A DNA stretch of 6,351 bases from an uncultured Ruminococcus sp. (lineage in GTDB: Bacteria > Bacillota > Clostridia > Oscillospirales > CAG-272). The position numbers and the translations under genes were made by a program. The stretch lies in NCBI GenBank assembly GCA_902791785.1, contig CADAXH010000076.1, positions 1 through 6,351 on the forward strand, in the 5' to 3' direction. Of this stretch, positions 6,237 through 6,351 are shown piece after piece (the stretch's first letter is position 1; each line of letters begins with the position of its first letter). The notes under the pieces were generated by a model. The model had not been told where the DNA came from, made no database searches, and was given only the letters and a program-made list of their open reading frames with translations.

Positions 6237-6351
6237 ATGAAAAAATATTTGCTCTTTTTTTATCTTTTTTTCTTTTATTGGGATTTGTTTCTTGCACGAT
6301 TGAACAGAATACAAAAATAGTTCATGGTATTAACGATAGAGAGAATACAGA
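6237..6351 (+). CDS. partial lipoprotein-like gene with start and lipobox out of frame
   Basis: The ATG at 6237 is preceded by GGGG (6228-6231) and opens MKKYLLFFYLFF, like a signal peptide, but this frame stops at TAG (6318-6320) after 27 codons. A different frame from about 6242 reads KIFALFLSFFLLLGFVSC, then TIEQNTKIVHGIND, open to the window end. That is a textbook lipoprotein signal peptide with lipobox GFVSC, the lipidated Cys being codon 6293-6295. The second frame has no ATG, GTG or TTG between its upstream stop (6212-6214) and the hydrophobic core. One extra base would join them: in the A-run 6240-6245 (giving a start MKKIFALF), or in the T-runs 6255-6261 or 6265-6271. It may be a sequence error, a pseudogene, or a phase-variable surface lipoprotein. 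The mature protein lies beyond the window, so function is unknown. Confidence 0.6.

Noticed and set aside
6226..6240. Four-codon reading frame ATG-GGG-ACT-CTA-TGA overlapping the ATG at 6237 as a translational coupling leader
   Set aside because: Its own start overlaps the GGGG Shine-Dalgarno-like run and it has no separate ribosome binding site; likely incidental.

Overview
The window looks like chromosomal DNA of a low-to-moderate GC Gram-positive anaerobe (Bacillota, probably class Clostridia, gut-type). Grounds for this are the strong GGAGG/GGGGTGA ribosome binding sites, compact sigma-A-type promoters with TGn extensions, a small VanZ-family membrane protein, a cytoplasmic family 2 glycoside hydrolase of a type common in gut Firmicutes and Bacteroidetes, and an AGA-rich, AT-leaning codon style. 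No rRNA, tRNA, CRISPR array or insertion sequence is visible.

Layout. 1-280: AT-rich non-coding leader with a perfect 24-bp tandem duplication and a 9-bp hairpin. 281-799 (+): VanZ-family membrane protein. 787-831: intrinsic terminator overlapping the vanZ-like stop codon, lying between two convergent genes. 833-2560 (-): glycoside hydrolase family 2 enzyme with its own promoter. 2561-2721: divergent promoter region. 2722-3360 (+): ribbon-helix-helix (RHH) DNA-binding protein with an unrecognised C-terminal domain. 3374-5968 (+): complete ClpB disaggregase, 13 nt after the RHH gene. 5995-6050: strong intrinsic terminator. 6051-6236: non-coding region holding a strong promoter inside an interrupted inverted repeat. 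6237-6351 (+): start of a lipoprotein-like gene whose start codon and lipobox are in different frames.

How the parts relate. The clearest functional unit is the RHH-clpB pair, apparently one transcript from a near-consensus promoter. No CIRCE (HrcA) or CtsR-like heptad site is visible at this clpB, while two copies of the palindrome TTATATAA sit 21 bp apart over the promoter. The RHH protein is therefore a candidate autoregulator of a heat-shock disaggregase operon, and this is the best candidate here for something undescribed. The glycoside hydrolase is divergent from this operon and probably independent. The last gene may be phase-variable, broken, or carry a one-base sequence error.
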